Positions 29,891 through 37,079 of a stretch of 37,453 nt of DNA are shown here, piece after piece (positions within the stretch are counted from its first letter, which is position 1; the number at the start of each line of letters is the position of its first letter). The stretch comes from an uncultured Clostridia bacterium (GTDB taxonomy: Bacteria; Bacillota; Clostridia; Christensenellales; UBA1242): the NCBI GenBank assembly GCA_937893125.1, contig CALBHW010000032.1, forward strand, positions 1 through 37,453. Direction: 5' to 3'. The position numbers and the translations under genes were made by a program. Below the pieces are notes generated by a model. It did no database searches and was not told where the DNA came from. It was given only the letters and a program-made list of their open reading frames with translations.

Positions 29891-29936
29891 ATAAAAAAAA
29901 CACCCCGAATAGGCAAACCTAAGGCGGGGGTGTTTT
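29891..29936 (-). terminator. terminator of the MBG lipoprotein gene (minus strand)
   Basis: AAAACACCCC (29897-29906) and GGGGTGTTTT (29927-29936) are exact inverted arms. On the minus strand the second arm continues into a run of eight T. It is about 250 bases beyond the lipoprotein stop, so the mRNA would carry a long 3' untranslated region containing the repeats at 29961-30069. Confidence 0.75.
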
Positions 29937-29960
29937 GATAATAATTTGAATTAACGAAAG

Positions 29961-30069
29961 TTTACTCACAAGCAAAACTAGCAAATGCTCAAACCGGCAA
30001 CGCTATTGAGCAAAAAGGGGGTTGAGTTTATCCGCAAGCAAAACTAGTAGTTACTCAAACTAGCGACGC
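29961..30069. repeat. two direct copies of a 43-base motif in the lipoprotein 3' region
   Basis: Copy 1 (29961-30003) and copy 2 (30027-30069) share CAAGCAAAACTAG, then six variable bases, CTCAAAC, and a closing GC[AG]ACGC. They lie between the lipoprotein stop (30188) and its terminator. On the minus strand both copies read VA[SG]LS followed by a stop two codons later, but neither belongs to an open gene. The rest of the 29807-30187 gap shows only the hydrolase promoter, the terminator and small palindromes (CAACTTGTTG, GCAAATTTGC). It may be a remnant of a mobile or dispersed element. Confidence 0.5.
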
Positions 30070-30187
30070 CACAACTTGTTGCAAATTTGCGCTTAACGAA
30101 TTGATTTGTAAACACAAAATAACATGACGTTTTTTAAAAATTATGCGTTTCCAACTTTTATTGAGAGTGTGGAAGATTCGGTGCCTT

Positions 30188-31960
30188 TTACAATTTTAAC
30201 ATAGATATATAGACATCGTAGTCGAAATTCTCACCATCTGTGGTTAATATAGCGTTTCCACCCGCGCTTTTGCCTTCCGCGTACATAATAAGGTCGTTAC
30301 CGTGCTCGTCTTTTCCATTTGTTACATCTTCTGCATAATAAGCGCCTGTAATCTCGGCGACCAAGTTATTGGTTTCGCCGTTTGAGCAAGAAAGGAAGTA
30401 ATAACTGTCACTAGAACCATCTACTTTCAATTTAAAAACATATGTCCAGCCTGTTAAAAGTTTTCCAGCGCCAAACGCTTGATTTGTTTTGGTTGGAGTG
30501 ATTTCTCTAATGTTAGAAAAGACAAAATCCATTGTAAGGGTGACTGATGGCGTTGTGCAAATCCAACGTCCTTCGCTATCAGTATAGCCGTCGATGTTTG
30601 GAGTTAGTTTAAAATCAGCGATTCCGTTATCGTTATCGAATGTTCCGTTGTTGTAAGCATATTTCATTTCTTCAGCGGAATTTGAGCCTACACGATACAT
30701 TTTTGCAATAATTGTCGAACCACACCAAATTCTAATTTCGACTTCTTTGTTGATATAGTCTTTTTCGCTATCCTTGTCGTTTGATTGAACGAGAATTTCA
30801 AACCAGTCTTTATTGCCAATTTTGTTTACAACGAAGTGGTTTTCGCCATAGACGATTGAGTCCGAACTGGCTCCAAAGCGATAGTCAGTAAAGCCATAAC
30901 TTGTTACTTCGCCAACAAATTTTGATTGACGTTTTGTGTATGTCGCGTCTGCTGTCCCTGACAAATAGTAGTTGCCCGCGTTTTCTCCGACGAGCGTTGC
31001 AAGAAGGTTTCCTGCCTCGATGTCTTCCGCGCTTGTAACGAGTTTGATTTTCGCGCCCGTTTCAAAGTCGCTTGGTTTTCCTGCAACTTTAATAGACACT
31101 TTTTCGCTTCCTATAATACCAAAGTTTTTACTGTCAAGTTCGATTAAAGTAAAATTGTCGTCAATAGTGTTATAAATATTGAGTTTGTTCTCTTTTGTTG
31201 AATCTAAATAGATTGTCTTTTTACCAATTTTTGCTGATGTTTTTGTCGCGTCAAAAATGTAGTTGTTTAAAACTGTCGCGTCGGTGTTTGTTGTTATAAG
31301 TTCAGCCTTTGTAGATTCGCTTCCTACGCCTTGGCTATCAAAAGTGTAGCGTACAAAAATTTTGTCACCATAAAGATTGTCGTTTGGAGCAAAAAGGCGT
31401 TCGTCGTGTGGCAAAGATTTGCCGTAAGGAATAGTAAGTGTTTCTTTTACGACATTTGTTAAGTCATATTTTTCAATTTCAAATTCGATGTCGTCTTTAA
31501 TTATGCCCGTATAAAGTGCGTTTCCAGTAACGACAATTTTTGCAACATATTTGCCCGCCTTTGTTGGCGCAACTGGTGAAAAATCGTCGCTTGAACCTTG
31601 CGATTTGTACGAAACGGACGCTGTGCCGTGCGTTACAGTAAAGTCGGCATTTTGAACAAGTCCTTGAGATTCGCCGTTGTAAACTCTTTTTTGAATATTT
31701 TTACTAAAAGTGTTTACTTGCGAAACCCTTTCGTAACCGCAATCACATGTTTTGTCGTTGTCGTCGTCATATTTGTGATTTTCTTTGGTGGTTGTTTCGT
31801 TGCAGTTTTCGTCAGTGCAAATATGCCAGTGATAATTTTCGTCATATTCCCATTTTTCGGAATAAGTGTGGTTATGTCCGCAAGCGGTCAAAATAAACAT
31901 GGCGGGAATAACCAAACAAATGGCAACAAGAGTCGCCCAAAATCCATTTTTCTTTTTCAT
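30188..31960 (-). CDS. MBG-domain lipoprotein with His/Cys-rich N-terminal domain
   Basis: This 590-residue protein starts with MKKKNGF, a hydrophobic core and the lipobox ILTAC. Cys27 would be lipidated and the protein held on the outer face of the membrane. Residues 29-76 are rich in His and Cys: H29, H31, H44, H46, C48, C53, H62, C72 and C74, in a Y-x-x-x-W ... HWHxC pattern often seen in Clostridia surface proteins and plausibly metal-binding. Residues about 86-168 are an MBG-like domain (VYNGES ... TKAGKYVAKI ... YTG ... FEIEK), followed by another beta-rich segment (ENAGNYYLSG). The last 240 residues match no fold I recognise. AGGGAGAT precedes the ATG. The MBG folds and metal-like cluster echo the giant protein upstream. 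Function unknown; surface binding or adhesion is an inference. Confidence 0.88.
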   Translation of the reverse strand: MKKKNGFWATLVAICLVIPAMFILTACGHNHTYSEKWEYDENYHWHICTDENCNETTTKENHKYDDDNDKTCDCGYERVSQVNTFSKNIQKRVYNGESQGLVQNADFTVTHGTASVSYKSQGSSDDFSPVAPTKAGKYVAKIVVTGNALYTGIIKDDIEFEIEKYDLTNVVKETLTIPYGKSLPHDERLFAPNDNLYGDKIFVRYTFDSQGVGSESTKAELITTNTDATVLNNYIFDATKTSAKIGKKTIYLDSTKENKLNIYNTIDDNFTLIELDSKNFGIIGSEKVSIKVAGKPSDFETGAKIKLVTSAEDIEAGNLLATLVGENAGNYYLSGTADATYTKRQSKFVGEVTSYGFTDYRFGASSDSIVYGENHFVVNKIGNKDWFEILVQSNDKDSEKDYINKEVEIRIWCGSTIIAKMYRVGSNSAEEMKYAYNNGTFDNDNGIADFKLTPNIDGYTDSEGRWICTTPSVTLTMDFVFSNIREITPTKTNQAFGAGKLLTGWTYVFKLKVDGSSDSYYFLSCSNGETNNLVAEITGAYYAEDVTNGKDEHGNDLIMYAEGKSAGGNAILTTDGENFDYDVYISMLKL

Positions 31961-32000
31961 TTTAATCTCCCTTTTCGTAGTTTTACTATGTCACATATTT

Positions 32001-32027
32001 ATTATACATATTTAAAAAGAAAATCAA
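32001..32027 (-). promoter_or_regulatory. possible promoter of the lipoprotein gene
   Basis: The minus strand has a perfect TATAAT at 32006-32001, about 40 bases before the ATG. The best -35 candidate is TTGATT (32027-32022), with a short spacer of 15 bases, so the element is only partly convincing. The gene could also be read through from the small gene upstream. Confidence 0.45.
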
Positions 32028-32073
32028 AGCAAAATAGATAGTACCTTTATATTTATTGAAAAGCCTTTTATAA

Positions 32074-32196
32074 CTATTTTTTGTTTTTTGGCGGTTTTTG
32101 GAGAGTGGTCTTTGGAGGGTTCTTTTTGAAAAAGTCGTCTAAAATAGAAGATAGTTCAACAAGTTTTGTTTTATCTTTTAGTTCTTGTTCCGTCAT
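32074..32196 (-). CDS. 40-residue basic small protein
   Basis: The frame reads MTEQELKDKTKLVELSSILD, followed by DFFKKNPPKTTLQKPPKNKK and TAG. The start is supported by a full-strength AAAGGAG about seven bases before ATG. The first half is a likely amphipathic helix; the second half is a Lys/Pro-rich, disordered-looking basic tail. There is no signal peptide or transmembrane segment. A TATAAT (32221-32216) lies just before the ribosome binding site and would give a very short leader; its -35 element is weak. It lies 113 bases upstream of the lipoprotein in the same direction. I recognise no family. The codons are ordinary and the ribosome binding site is as good as those of the large genes, which argues for a real gene, but no conservation can be checked here. 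Confidence 0.6.
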   Translation of the reverse strand: MTEQELKDKTKLVELSSILDDFFKKNPPKTTLQKPPKNKK

Positions 32197-32331
32197 TTTT
32201 TTTCTCCTTTAAATAATTATATTTTTACAAAAAATTTTGTTAAATGGTTTTTATTGTTTTTTATAAAAAATTTTTTTGGATGCTTTTTGATTTAAGTTAA
32301 AATTAAAAAAGGGTATCTATATATATGGGAC

Positions 32332-32402
32332 TTATTGGCGCTTAGATGGTCGCGATTAAAAGGCGTTTGCTTTAACATACATGCGGATTTTATTGGCGTT
32401 TA
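32332..32402. repeat. short direct repeat in the 32197-32468 gap
   Basis: TTATTGGCGCTTA (32332-32344) and TTATTGGCGTTTA (32390-32402) are 58 bases apart and differ at one base. Both are followed shortly by ATGG. The remainder of this gap is AT-rich with no recognisable gene. A regulatory-site pair is possible but untested. Confidence 0.3.
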
Positions 32403-32468
32403 AACTATGGTTAATATGACTTAATTAGGGAAAATATAAAAAACTGGTAAATTTTTTTTATCATTAAA

Positions 32469-34574
32469 TTATTTGTTCATTTCGTCTTCTAGGGATGAAA
32501 GACGCTCAAATTCCTCATTTTCATGGTCGGTCGCGTAATTTACATCAATTCGGTTGCAATATTTTGAATCGCCTAACAAAACATCGCTATATGCGTCAAA
32601 TAATTTTTGTCTTTTATTTTTGTTCTTTGTGTTTTTTATAACCGTTTCAATTTCATCTTGAAGAGCATTGAAATCTTTTTTAGGAAAATATTTTTGCAAG
32701 TTTGCCCAATGCAATTTTTCTTCGTCGCGAAGCCCAGTGTAGTTGTTTAAATATTGCGTGATAAGTGGTTTAATGAGTGCTGGGTCTTTTGTTTTTTTGA
32801 ATAACTTTAAATTTTCGTCCAATTTTGCGCGTTCTGATTTAGCGCAAGTTTCTCTATTTATTTTAACAATTGGAATGCCAAGTTGCACGGATGCTTTGAC
32901 ACTTTCTTCCCACCTATGCTTTTCTTTTTCGTGTTGGTCGATAAGTAGTTTTTTTATTGGTTCAAGATTTCTTTGTATTTTAAGTTCCTTTTGGAAATCT
33001 TCAAATTCCTCAAAAAAAACAACATAATCGGGATTTTTCTTGAAAAACTTTCCATTTTTTGAGATGTCAATCCTTTCAAAATCGAGTTCGTTATAGTAGT
33101 CGCGTGTTCGATTTATAAGTTCGTCGGGCGAGAAAAATTGTTGATCGACATTGTGAAAATTGATGTCATAATTTCGATTGGTTGGTGTGCTATTTATATC
33201 TGTGTGACTACCCGCAAGTAGTGACTCTTCGGGCATATTTAGAAAACCAAAAACGACGCTTGGTTGCCTTGCTGTCGCTAGACAAGAGTTCGAAATAAGA
33301 GAACAGCAATTGCCGTGCGAACGCAAAAGGGAAGAGTTCCAATGATCCTTATAGTTTGCTGATTTTTCCAAATTTTGATAAGCACCAACGGCGGTTATAA
33401 GCATTTTAAAATCTGTTCCCGCGTCATAAACGATAGCGTTGCCCACTCTTCTTTTTGTGCGACCTTCAAGAGAAAATAGGGAGTCATTTATTTGCTTTGT
33501 GAACTCTTTTCTCATTTGATTTTCAAAGGTCATCATAGAAAAATAGGAAGGCTCAAAACCACTATTTGTTAAATAGTCAAAAAGGGACAAAAGTTTTTCA
33601 GGCTCATCTGTTTCAACGACATTTGCTATGGCGTAATAGGTCTCGAAAAGATATTTATTATCTGGCGTTTCTTTAAGCCCGTCAAGATTAAATCTATGGA
33701 AAACAAGTGGAACATCGCTTGAGAAGGCGTCGTCGCCGTATTTTAACCCAAAAAACTTGTAAAAAATTGCTTTTTTTAAAATTTCGGCGTTTCTTTTATC
33801 GTTAGGCAGTCGCCTTTGTTCGTCGACCTTGCTTGAAATGTATTTTTGAATTGGGTTGTTTTCGTCAAAAAGGTCGTTTAAATCATCCACATTTTTGACA
33901 TTTTTTGACAAACTGACGCCCGCTTTTGTTCCAAGAAGAAAAACCAAACTTTCGATTTGGGCATTTGATAAAACTTTGCCTTCGTGCGTGTAATCATCAA
34001 TTATTTTGCACAAATGAGCACTCTTTTCATATCTTTTAAGGATCGCTTGGTCACTTTTTTCGTTGCTAAACATAGGATTGTAGCCAAGGCAATTTATTAT
34101 TTGTGACAAATATGGCGCTGGATAACTCGAAATTTCAACCACCTTTTCATACAAATTTTTAAACCACGAAAGCCTATTGTCGTCTAAGCTTACAAGTTGC
34201 AATTGTAATGATTTGTCAATTGTTATAAGGGGGAGTTCTGCCTTTAAAAAATCATATTTGTCGTCTAAAAGTTCAAAATTTAAGGTGTCGCAAATTTCTT
34301 CGTTATATTTTTTCAAAACTTGCAGTTTTGCCTTTTGTTTTGGGGTTAGTTGCAAATTTTTAATCGCCTTTTTTGCTGCGACATAGTTGTTGCAAAATTG
34401 AGATAAAACGACCTTGTCGACATCATTTTTAAGATTTTTGAACGCTTCAAGCACATCTTCGTCGGCGTAAATATCGTAAGACTCGCCATAATAATATTGA
34501 GCATCAACGGCACCCCTATTTTGTATGGTATTAAACCATAATTTTAGTGCCAACATTCTTTCTTGCTTGTCCAT
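32469..34574 (-). CDS. uncharacterised 701-residue cytosolic protein
   Basis: No signal peptide or transmembrane segment is present, and the sequence is rich in Lys, Asp, Glu and Asn. The N-terminal 370 residues look alpha-helical. A more structured core follows: YDAGTDFKMLITAVGAY (around Met391), HGNCCSLISNSCLATAR (His420 on), FGFLNMPEESLLAG, TRDYYNELDFER (Asn495-Arg501), PDYVVFFEEF (Pro515 on), then a Glu/Lys helix and LGIPIVKINRE (Leu565 on). The last 125 residues are helical and charged. The order of the SLIS, YNE-x-x-x-E, PDY and GIPIV segments recalls uncharacterised proteins of Clostridia, but I cannot name a family. The start is firm: AAGGAGAT eight bases before ATG, and a near-perfect promoter. 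It is divergent from the collagen-like gene, with no other gene in its transcript. An enzyme or effector is possible. Confidence 0.85.
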   Translation of the reverse strand: MDKQERMLALKLWFNTIQNRGAVDAQYYYGESYDIYADEDVLEAFKNLKNDVDKVVLSQFCNNYVAAKKAIKNLQLTPKQKAKLQVLKKYNEEICDTLNFELLDDKYDFLKAELPLITIDKSLQLQLVSLDDNRLSWFKNLYEKVVEISSYPAPYLSQIINCLGYNPMFSNEKSDQAILKRYEKSAHLCKIIDDYTHEGKVLSNAQIESLVFLLGTKAGVSLSKNVKNVDDLNDLFDENNPIQKYISSKVDEQRRLPNDKRNAEILKKAIFYKFFGLKYGDDAFSSDVPLVFHRFNLDGLKETPDNKYLFETYYAIANVVETDEPEKLLSLFDYLTNSGFEPSYFSMMTFENQMRKEFTKQINDSLFSLEGRTKRRVGNAIVYDAGTDFKMLITAVGAYQNLEKSANYKDHWNSSLLRSHGNCCSLISNSCLATARQPSVVFGFLNMPEESLLAGSHTDINSTPTNRNYDINFHNVDQQFFSPDELINRTRDYYNELDFERIDISKNGKFFKKNPDYVVFFEEFEDFQKELKIQRNLEPIKKLLIDQHEKEKHRWEESVKASVQLGIPIVKINRETCAKSERAKLDENLKLFKKTKDPALIKPLITQYLNNYTGLRDEEKLHWANLQKYFPKKDFNALQDEIETVIKNTKNKNKRQKLFDAYSDVLLGDSKYCNRIDVNYATDHENEEFERLSSLEDEMNK

Positions 34575-34591
34575 TTTATCTCCTTGCTTTC

Positions 34592-34620
34592 ATTATACAA
34601 ACATTGGGGCAAAAAGTCAA
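34592..34620 (-). promoter_or_regulatory. strong SigA-type promoter of the 701-residue protein gene
   Basis: On the minus strand, TTGACT (34620-34615), a 17-base spacer and a perfect TATAAT (34597-34592). Transcription would start near 34585, directly at the ribosome binding site (34585-34579). This is the closest match to the vegetative consensus in the window. Confidence 0.8.
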
Positions 34621-34795
34621 ATTTGAAACTATTAACCAAGTGGTAAGGAAAAATATTATTCTTTTTTATAAAAATGCCTACTAAAAGTTTAAGTATTTTT
34701 AAAAATTCTGGTGAAAGGTTTGAAGAAGCCCTACACTTTTAAAGAGGCAGATGGTGGCTATTTTTTTTTGCAATAAAAGAAAAAACACTTTTAGA

Positions 34796-34823
34796 ACAAA
34801 TTTTATTTCTTTTTCATACAATT
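34796..34823 (+). promoter_or_regulatory. SigK-like (mother-cell sporulation) promoter of the collagen-like gene
   Basis: AC (34796-34797), 17 bases, then CATACAATT (34815-34823) fits the SigK pattern AC-16/17-CATAnnnTA except for the final base. CATACAAT also matches the -10 of SigE. No good SigA -35 lies upstream of TACAAT. This suits a protein deposited on the spore surface late in sporulation. Confidence 0.5.
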
Positions 34824-34848
34824 TATTGGACAAAAGGAGATAATCACT

Positions 34849-35721
34849 ATGGATTGTTGCAATTGTATATGTCCAAGACCAAGACAATTTGTGGGCCCAA
34901 CTGGGCCAACGGGACCTACTGGACCTTCGGGGGGTGCGACAGGACCAACTGGACCAACAGGTCCAACGGGGCCTACTGGGCCTATCGGACTTACTGGGGC
35001 TACGGGAATTCAAGGTCCTATCGGCTTAACTGGGGCGACGGGGGCAACTGGCCCTACGGGCCCAACGGGACCAATAGGTGCAACGGGGGCTACTGGTACG
35101 ACGGGGGCAACTGGGGCAACAGGCGCGACGGGACCTACTGGTCCAACAGGTCCTACGGGTGCAACTGGAGCCACGGGTTCAACGGGCGCAACTGGTGCAA
35201 CAGGACCTACAGGCCCTACAGGGCCAACTGGAGCAACGGGTGCGACTGGTTCTACTGGCGAAACAGGTGCGACGGGGCCAACTGGTCCAACAGGTCCAAC
35301 GGGACCAGCGGGAGCGACGGGTTCGCCACTTATTGCAGGCTTTACAAACACGTCGAGTACAGTTGGCGAAAATAACGGCATAGCGCTTGTTGATGTTTCC
35401 AACTTGACTGAAGGCAATGTTACCCATGTGGCGGGCGGAACGGATGTCGTCCTTACAACGACGGGAAATTATTTGATAAGTTACAGCGCTAACGCGACCC
35501 AAACAACTAACGGCGAAGTCTCACTCGCGGTTGACGCTGCTGGAACGGTTATCAATCAAAGCGAATCAAGCGCAACAGTCGTTGCAAACGCGCTAGCACC
35601 ACTTTCGGCGACATTTATGTACAACAATGTCGCGGTTGGAATGACTTTAAATCTAATCAATAATGGCTCGGAAAACACAACATTTAGCGAAGTTAGTTTC
35701 GTCATTCAAAAATTGTCTTAA
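34849..35721 (+). CDS. collagen-like, BclA-type surface glycoprotein
   Basis: This 290-residue protein has three parts. Residues 1-15 are a short Cys-rich leader (MDCCNCICPRPRQFV) with no hydrophobic core. Residues 16-160 are about 48 Gly-x-y triplets, mostly GPT and GAT, with a single extra Gly at residue 28 that breaks the register once. Residues 161-290 are a beta-rich domain (AGFTNTSSTV ... GNYLISYSAN ... SFVIQKL) resembling the trimerising TNF-like C-terminal domain of BclA and related spore filaments. In BclA, GPT threonines carry O-linked sugars and the C-terminal domain forms trimers. AAAGGAGA precedes the ATG by eight bases. A SigK-like promoter and a strong terminator make it a single-gene unit. 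The Cys-rich leader may crosslink it to the spore coat or exosporium. The spore location is an inference; a vegetative surface role remains possible. Confidence 0.87.
   Translation: MDCCNCICPRPRQFVGPTGPTGPTGPSGGATGPTGPTGPTGPTGPIGLTGATGIQGPIGLTGATGATGPTGPTGPIGATGATGTTGATGATGATGPTGPTGPTGATGATGSTGATGATGPTGPTGPTGATGATGSTGETGATGPTGPTGPTGPAGATGSPLIAGFTNTSSTVGENNGIALVDVSNLTEGNVTHVAGGTDVVLTTTGNYLISYSANATQTTNGEVSLAVDAAGTVINQSESSATVVANALAPLSATFMYNNVAVGMTLNLINNGSENTTFSEVSFVIQKLS
34894..35323 (+). repeat. G/C-rich nine-base repeats encoding Gly-x-Thr triplets
   Basis: Tandem variants of GG[ACGT]CC[ACT]AC[ACGT] and GG[ACGT]GC[ACGT]AC[ACGT] code for GPT and GAT. Codons alternate between synonyms, so exact runs are short. 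Length may still change by slippage or recombination, as in other collagen-like bacterial genes. Confidence 0.85.
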
Positions 35722-35728
35722 ATTGGCT

Positions 35729-35775
35729 AAAAAACACCTAAAAGAGTTCTTTAAAAACTTAATTAGGTGTTTTTT
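35729..35775 (+). terminator. Rho-independent terminator of the collagen-like gene
   Basis: AAAAAACACCTAA (35729-35741) and TTAGGTGTTTTTT (35763-35775) form a perfect 13-pair stem ending in T-rich sequence, directly after the TAA stop. Confidence 0.85.
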
Positions 35776-35911
35776 ATTATTTAAAAGAACAATTTGTGCT
35801 TGTGAAAAGTTTTTTATGTTTAAAAGATTTTATATAAGAAATATTTATTATAAAATAACGATAAAATAGGTACAAAAATAAATCGTCAACTAAATTTTTG
35901 CAATTTTTCAA

Positions 35912-35950
35912 AAAAAAGAGTGTCAAAAAAGGAAATTACACTTGTTTTTT
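35912..35950 (+). terminator. possible second hairpin upstream of tsaC
   Basis: AAAAAAGAGTGT (35912-35923) pairs imperfectly with ACACTTGTTTTTT (35938-35950), followed by GCTTTTTT. It may act as a back-up terminator that insulates tsaC from the collagen-like gene. Its end overlaps the -35 element of the tsaC promoter. Confidence 0.4.
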
Positions 35951-35977
35951 GCTTTTTTAAGGAAAATGTGATATAAT
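35949..35977 (+). promoter_or_regulatory. extended -10 promoter of tsaC giving a near-leaderless mRNA
   Basis: TTGCTT (35949-35954), a 17-base spacer and TGATATAAT (35969-35977), a perfect extended -10. The expected transcription start is near 35984, only about two bases before the ATG at 35986. Confidence 0.65.
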
Positions 35978-35985
35978 TTAATATT

Positions 35986-36999
35986 ATGGAAACAAAATTA
36001 GTTAAACCTACTGATGAAATGATTGCGCTTGCTAGTGACCTTTTAAAAAAGGGCGAAGTCGTCGGCGTGCCAACCGAAACGGTGTACGGGCTTGCGGGCG
36101 ATAGTTCAAATGCAGAAGCGATTAAAAAGATTTTTTTAGCAAAAGGGCGTCCAATGGACAATCCACTTATTTGCCATATCTCAAATTTTGAAATGCTAGG
36201 TAGAGTCGCGAAAGATTTGTCTAGTGACGCAATTAAACTCGCACGCACCTTTTGGCCAGGACCTTTGACAATTGTGGTAAAAAGGGGTGACGGCGTGTGT
36301 TTAGAAAGCACAGCGGGGCTTGATTCGGTCGGAATAAGAATGCCATCAAATGAAATCGCGCGAAAAATTATTGAAAGGGCAGGTATTCCTTTTTCGGCGC
36401 CTAGCGCCAACCTTTCGGGGAGGCCAAGTCCAACAAACGCAAAAGATGTTTTTTGTGATATGAATGGTAAAATCCCACTAATTATTGACGGCGGAGAATG
36501 CGACGCGGGTGTTGAGTCGACGGTTGTAAGCGCTTTACAAGAAACGCCCGTTTTACTTAGGCCAGGGGTCGTCACAAAAGAGCAAATTGAAAGCGTTTTG
36601 GGCAAAAAAATTGATGTCGCGAAAGGTGTTTTAGAACAAGTTGCGAAAGACGAAAAAGTTTTGTCGCCAGGGATGAAATACCGCCACTACGCGCCAAACG
36701 CGTCCGTTATTATAATAAAAAGTGACTTTGAAAAATTTAAGGAATATGTCGAAAAAAATAAGGCGGACGGCACTTATGCACTACTTTTTGACGGCGAAAA
36801 GGTGGACTTGCCTAGTTTGTATTACGGCGGGGCTGATGACGATAAAGCGCAAGCGCACAACCTTTTTTCAAAATTAAGGGAATTTGACGAACTTGGTGCA
36901 AAAACGGTCTTTGCAAGATGTCCAAAACAAACGGGCGTCGGACTTGCCGTCTATAACCGCCTTATCCGCTCGGCAGGGTTTCATGTGATTGAGTTGTAA
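35986..36999 (+). CDS. tsaC: L-threonylcarbamoyladenylate synthase (TsaC/Sua5, long form)
   Basis: The enzyme makes threonylcarbamoyl-AMP from threonine, bicarbonate and ATP, the first step of the t6A37 modification of tRNAs that read ANN codons. Residues 1 to about 205 are the YrdC/Sua5 catalytic domain: VPTETVYGLAG at 28-38, KGRPMDNPL at 53-61, and SAPSANLSG at 137-145, followed by VESTVV and LLRPG. S-P-G-M-K-Y-R-H-Y-A-P at 227-237 is the linker that closes the active site in Sua5 proteins. Residues 238-337 are the Sua5 C-terminal domain. At 337 residues it is the long Sua5/YwlC type, not the short TsaC of enterobacteria. The first ATG gives the normal family N-terminus but has no ribosome binding site, and the promoter lies right next to it. 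The partners TsaB, TsaD and TsaE are not in the window. Confidence 0.95.
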   Translation: METKLVKPTDEMIALASDLLKKGEVVGVPTETVYGLAGDSSNAEAIKKIFLAKGRPMDNPLICHISNFEMLGRVAKDLSSDAIKLARTFWPGPLTIVVKRGDGVCLESTAGLDSVGIRMPSNEIARKIIERAGIPFSAPSANLSGRPSPTNAKDVFCDMNGKIPLIIDGGECDAGVESTVVSALQETPVLLRPGVVTKEQIESVLGKKIDVAKGVLEQVAKDEKVLSPGMKYRHYAPNASVIIIKSDFEKFKEYVEKNKADGTYALLFDGEKVDLPSLYYGGADDDKAQAHNLFSKLREFDELGAKTVFARCPKQTGVGLAVYNRLIRSAGFHVIEL

Positions 37000-37018
37000 A
37001 TTGAATATTTTACAAAAT

Positions 37019-37047
37019 GGGTAACCTTAAATGGGTTACTCTTTTTT
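37019..37047 (+). terminator. terminator of tsaC
   Basis: GGGTAACC (37019-37026) pairs with GGTTACTC (37034-37041) with one G-U pair, followed by a run of six T. It starts about 20 bases after the TAA stop. Confidence 0.75.
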
Positions 37048-37079
37048 ATAATTTGATTGGTTTAGCGGGCTATGTAATT

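Noticed and set aside
29961..30069. CRISPR array
   Set aside because: Only two imperfect copies with an internally variable block and a 23-base gap exist, and no cas gene is in the window.
34674..34742. 22-codon frame (MPTKSLSIFKNSGERFEEAL...) between the divergent promoters
   Set aside because: There is no ribosome binding site before the ATG, it is very short and no promoter is placed for it.
35886..36605. 239-codon minus-strand frame opposite tsaC
   Set aside because: The plus strand encodes an unmistakable full-length Sua5/TsaC enzyme with all motifs, so the opposite frame is a shadow.
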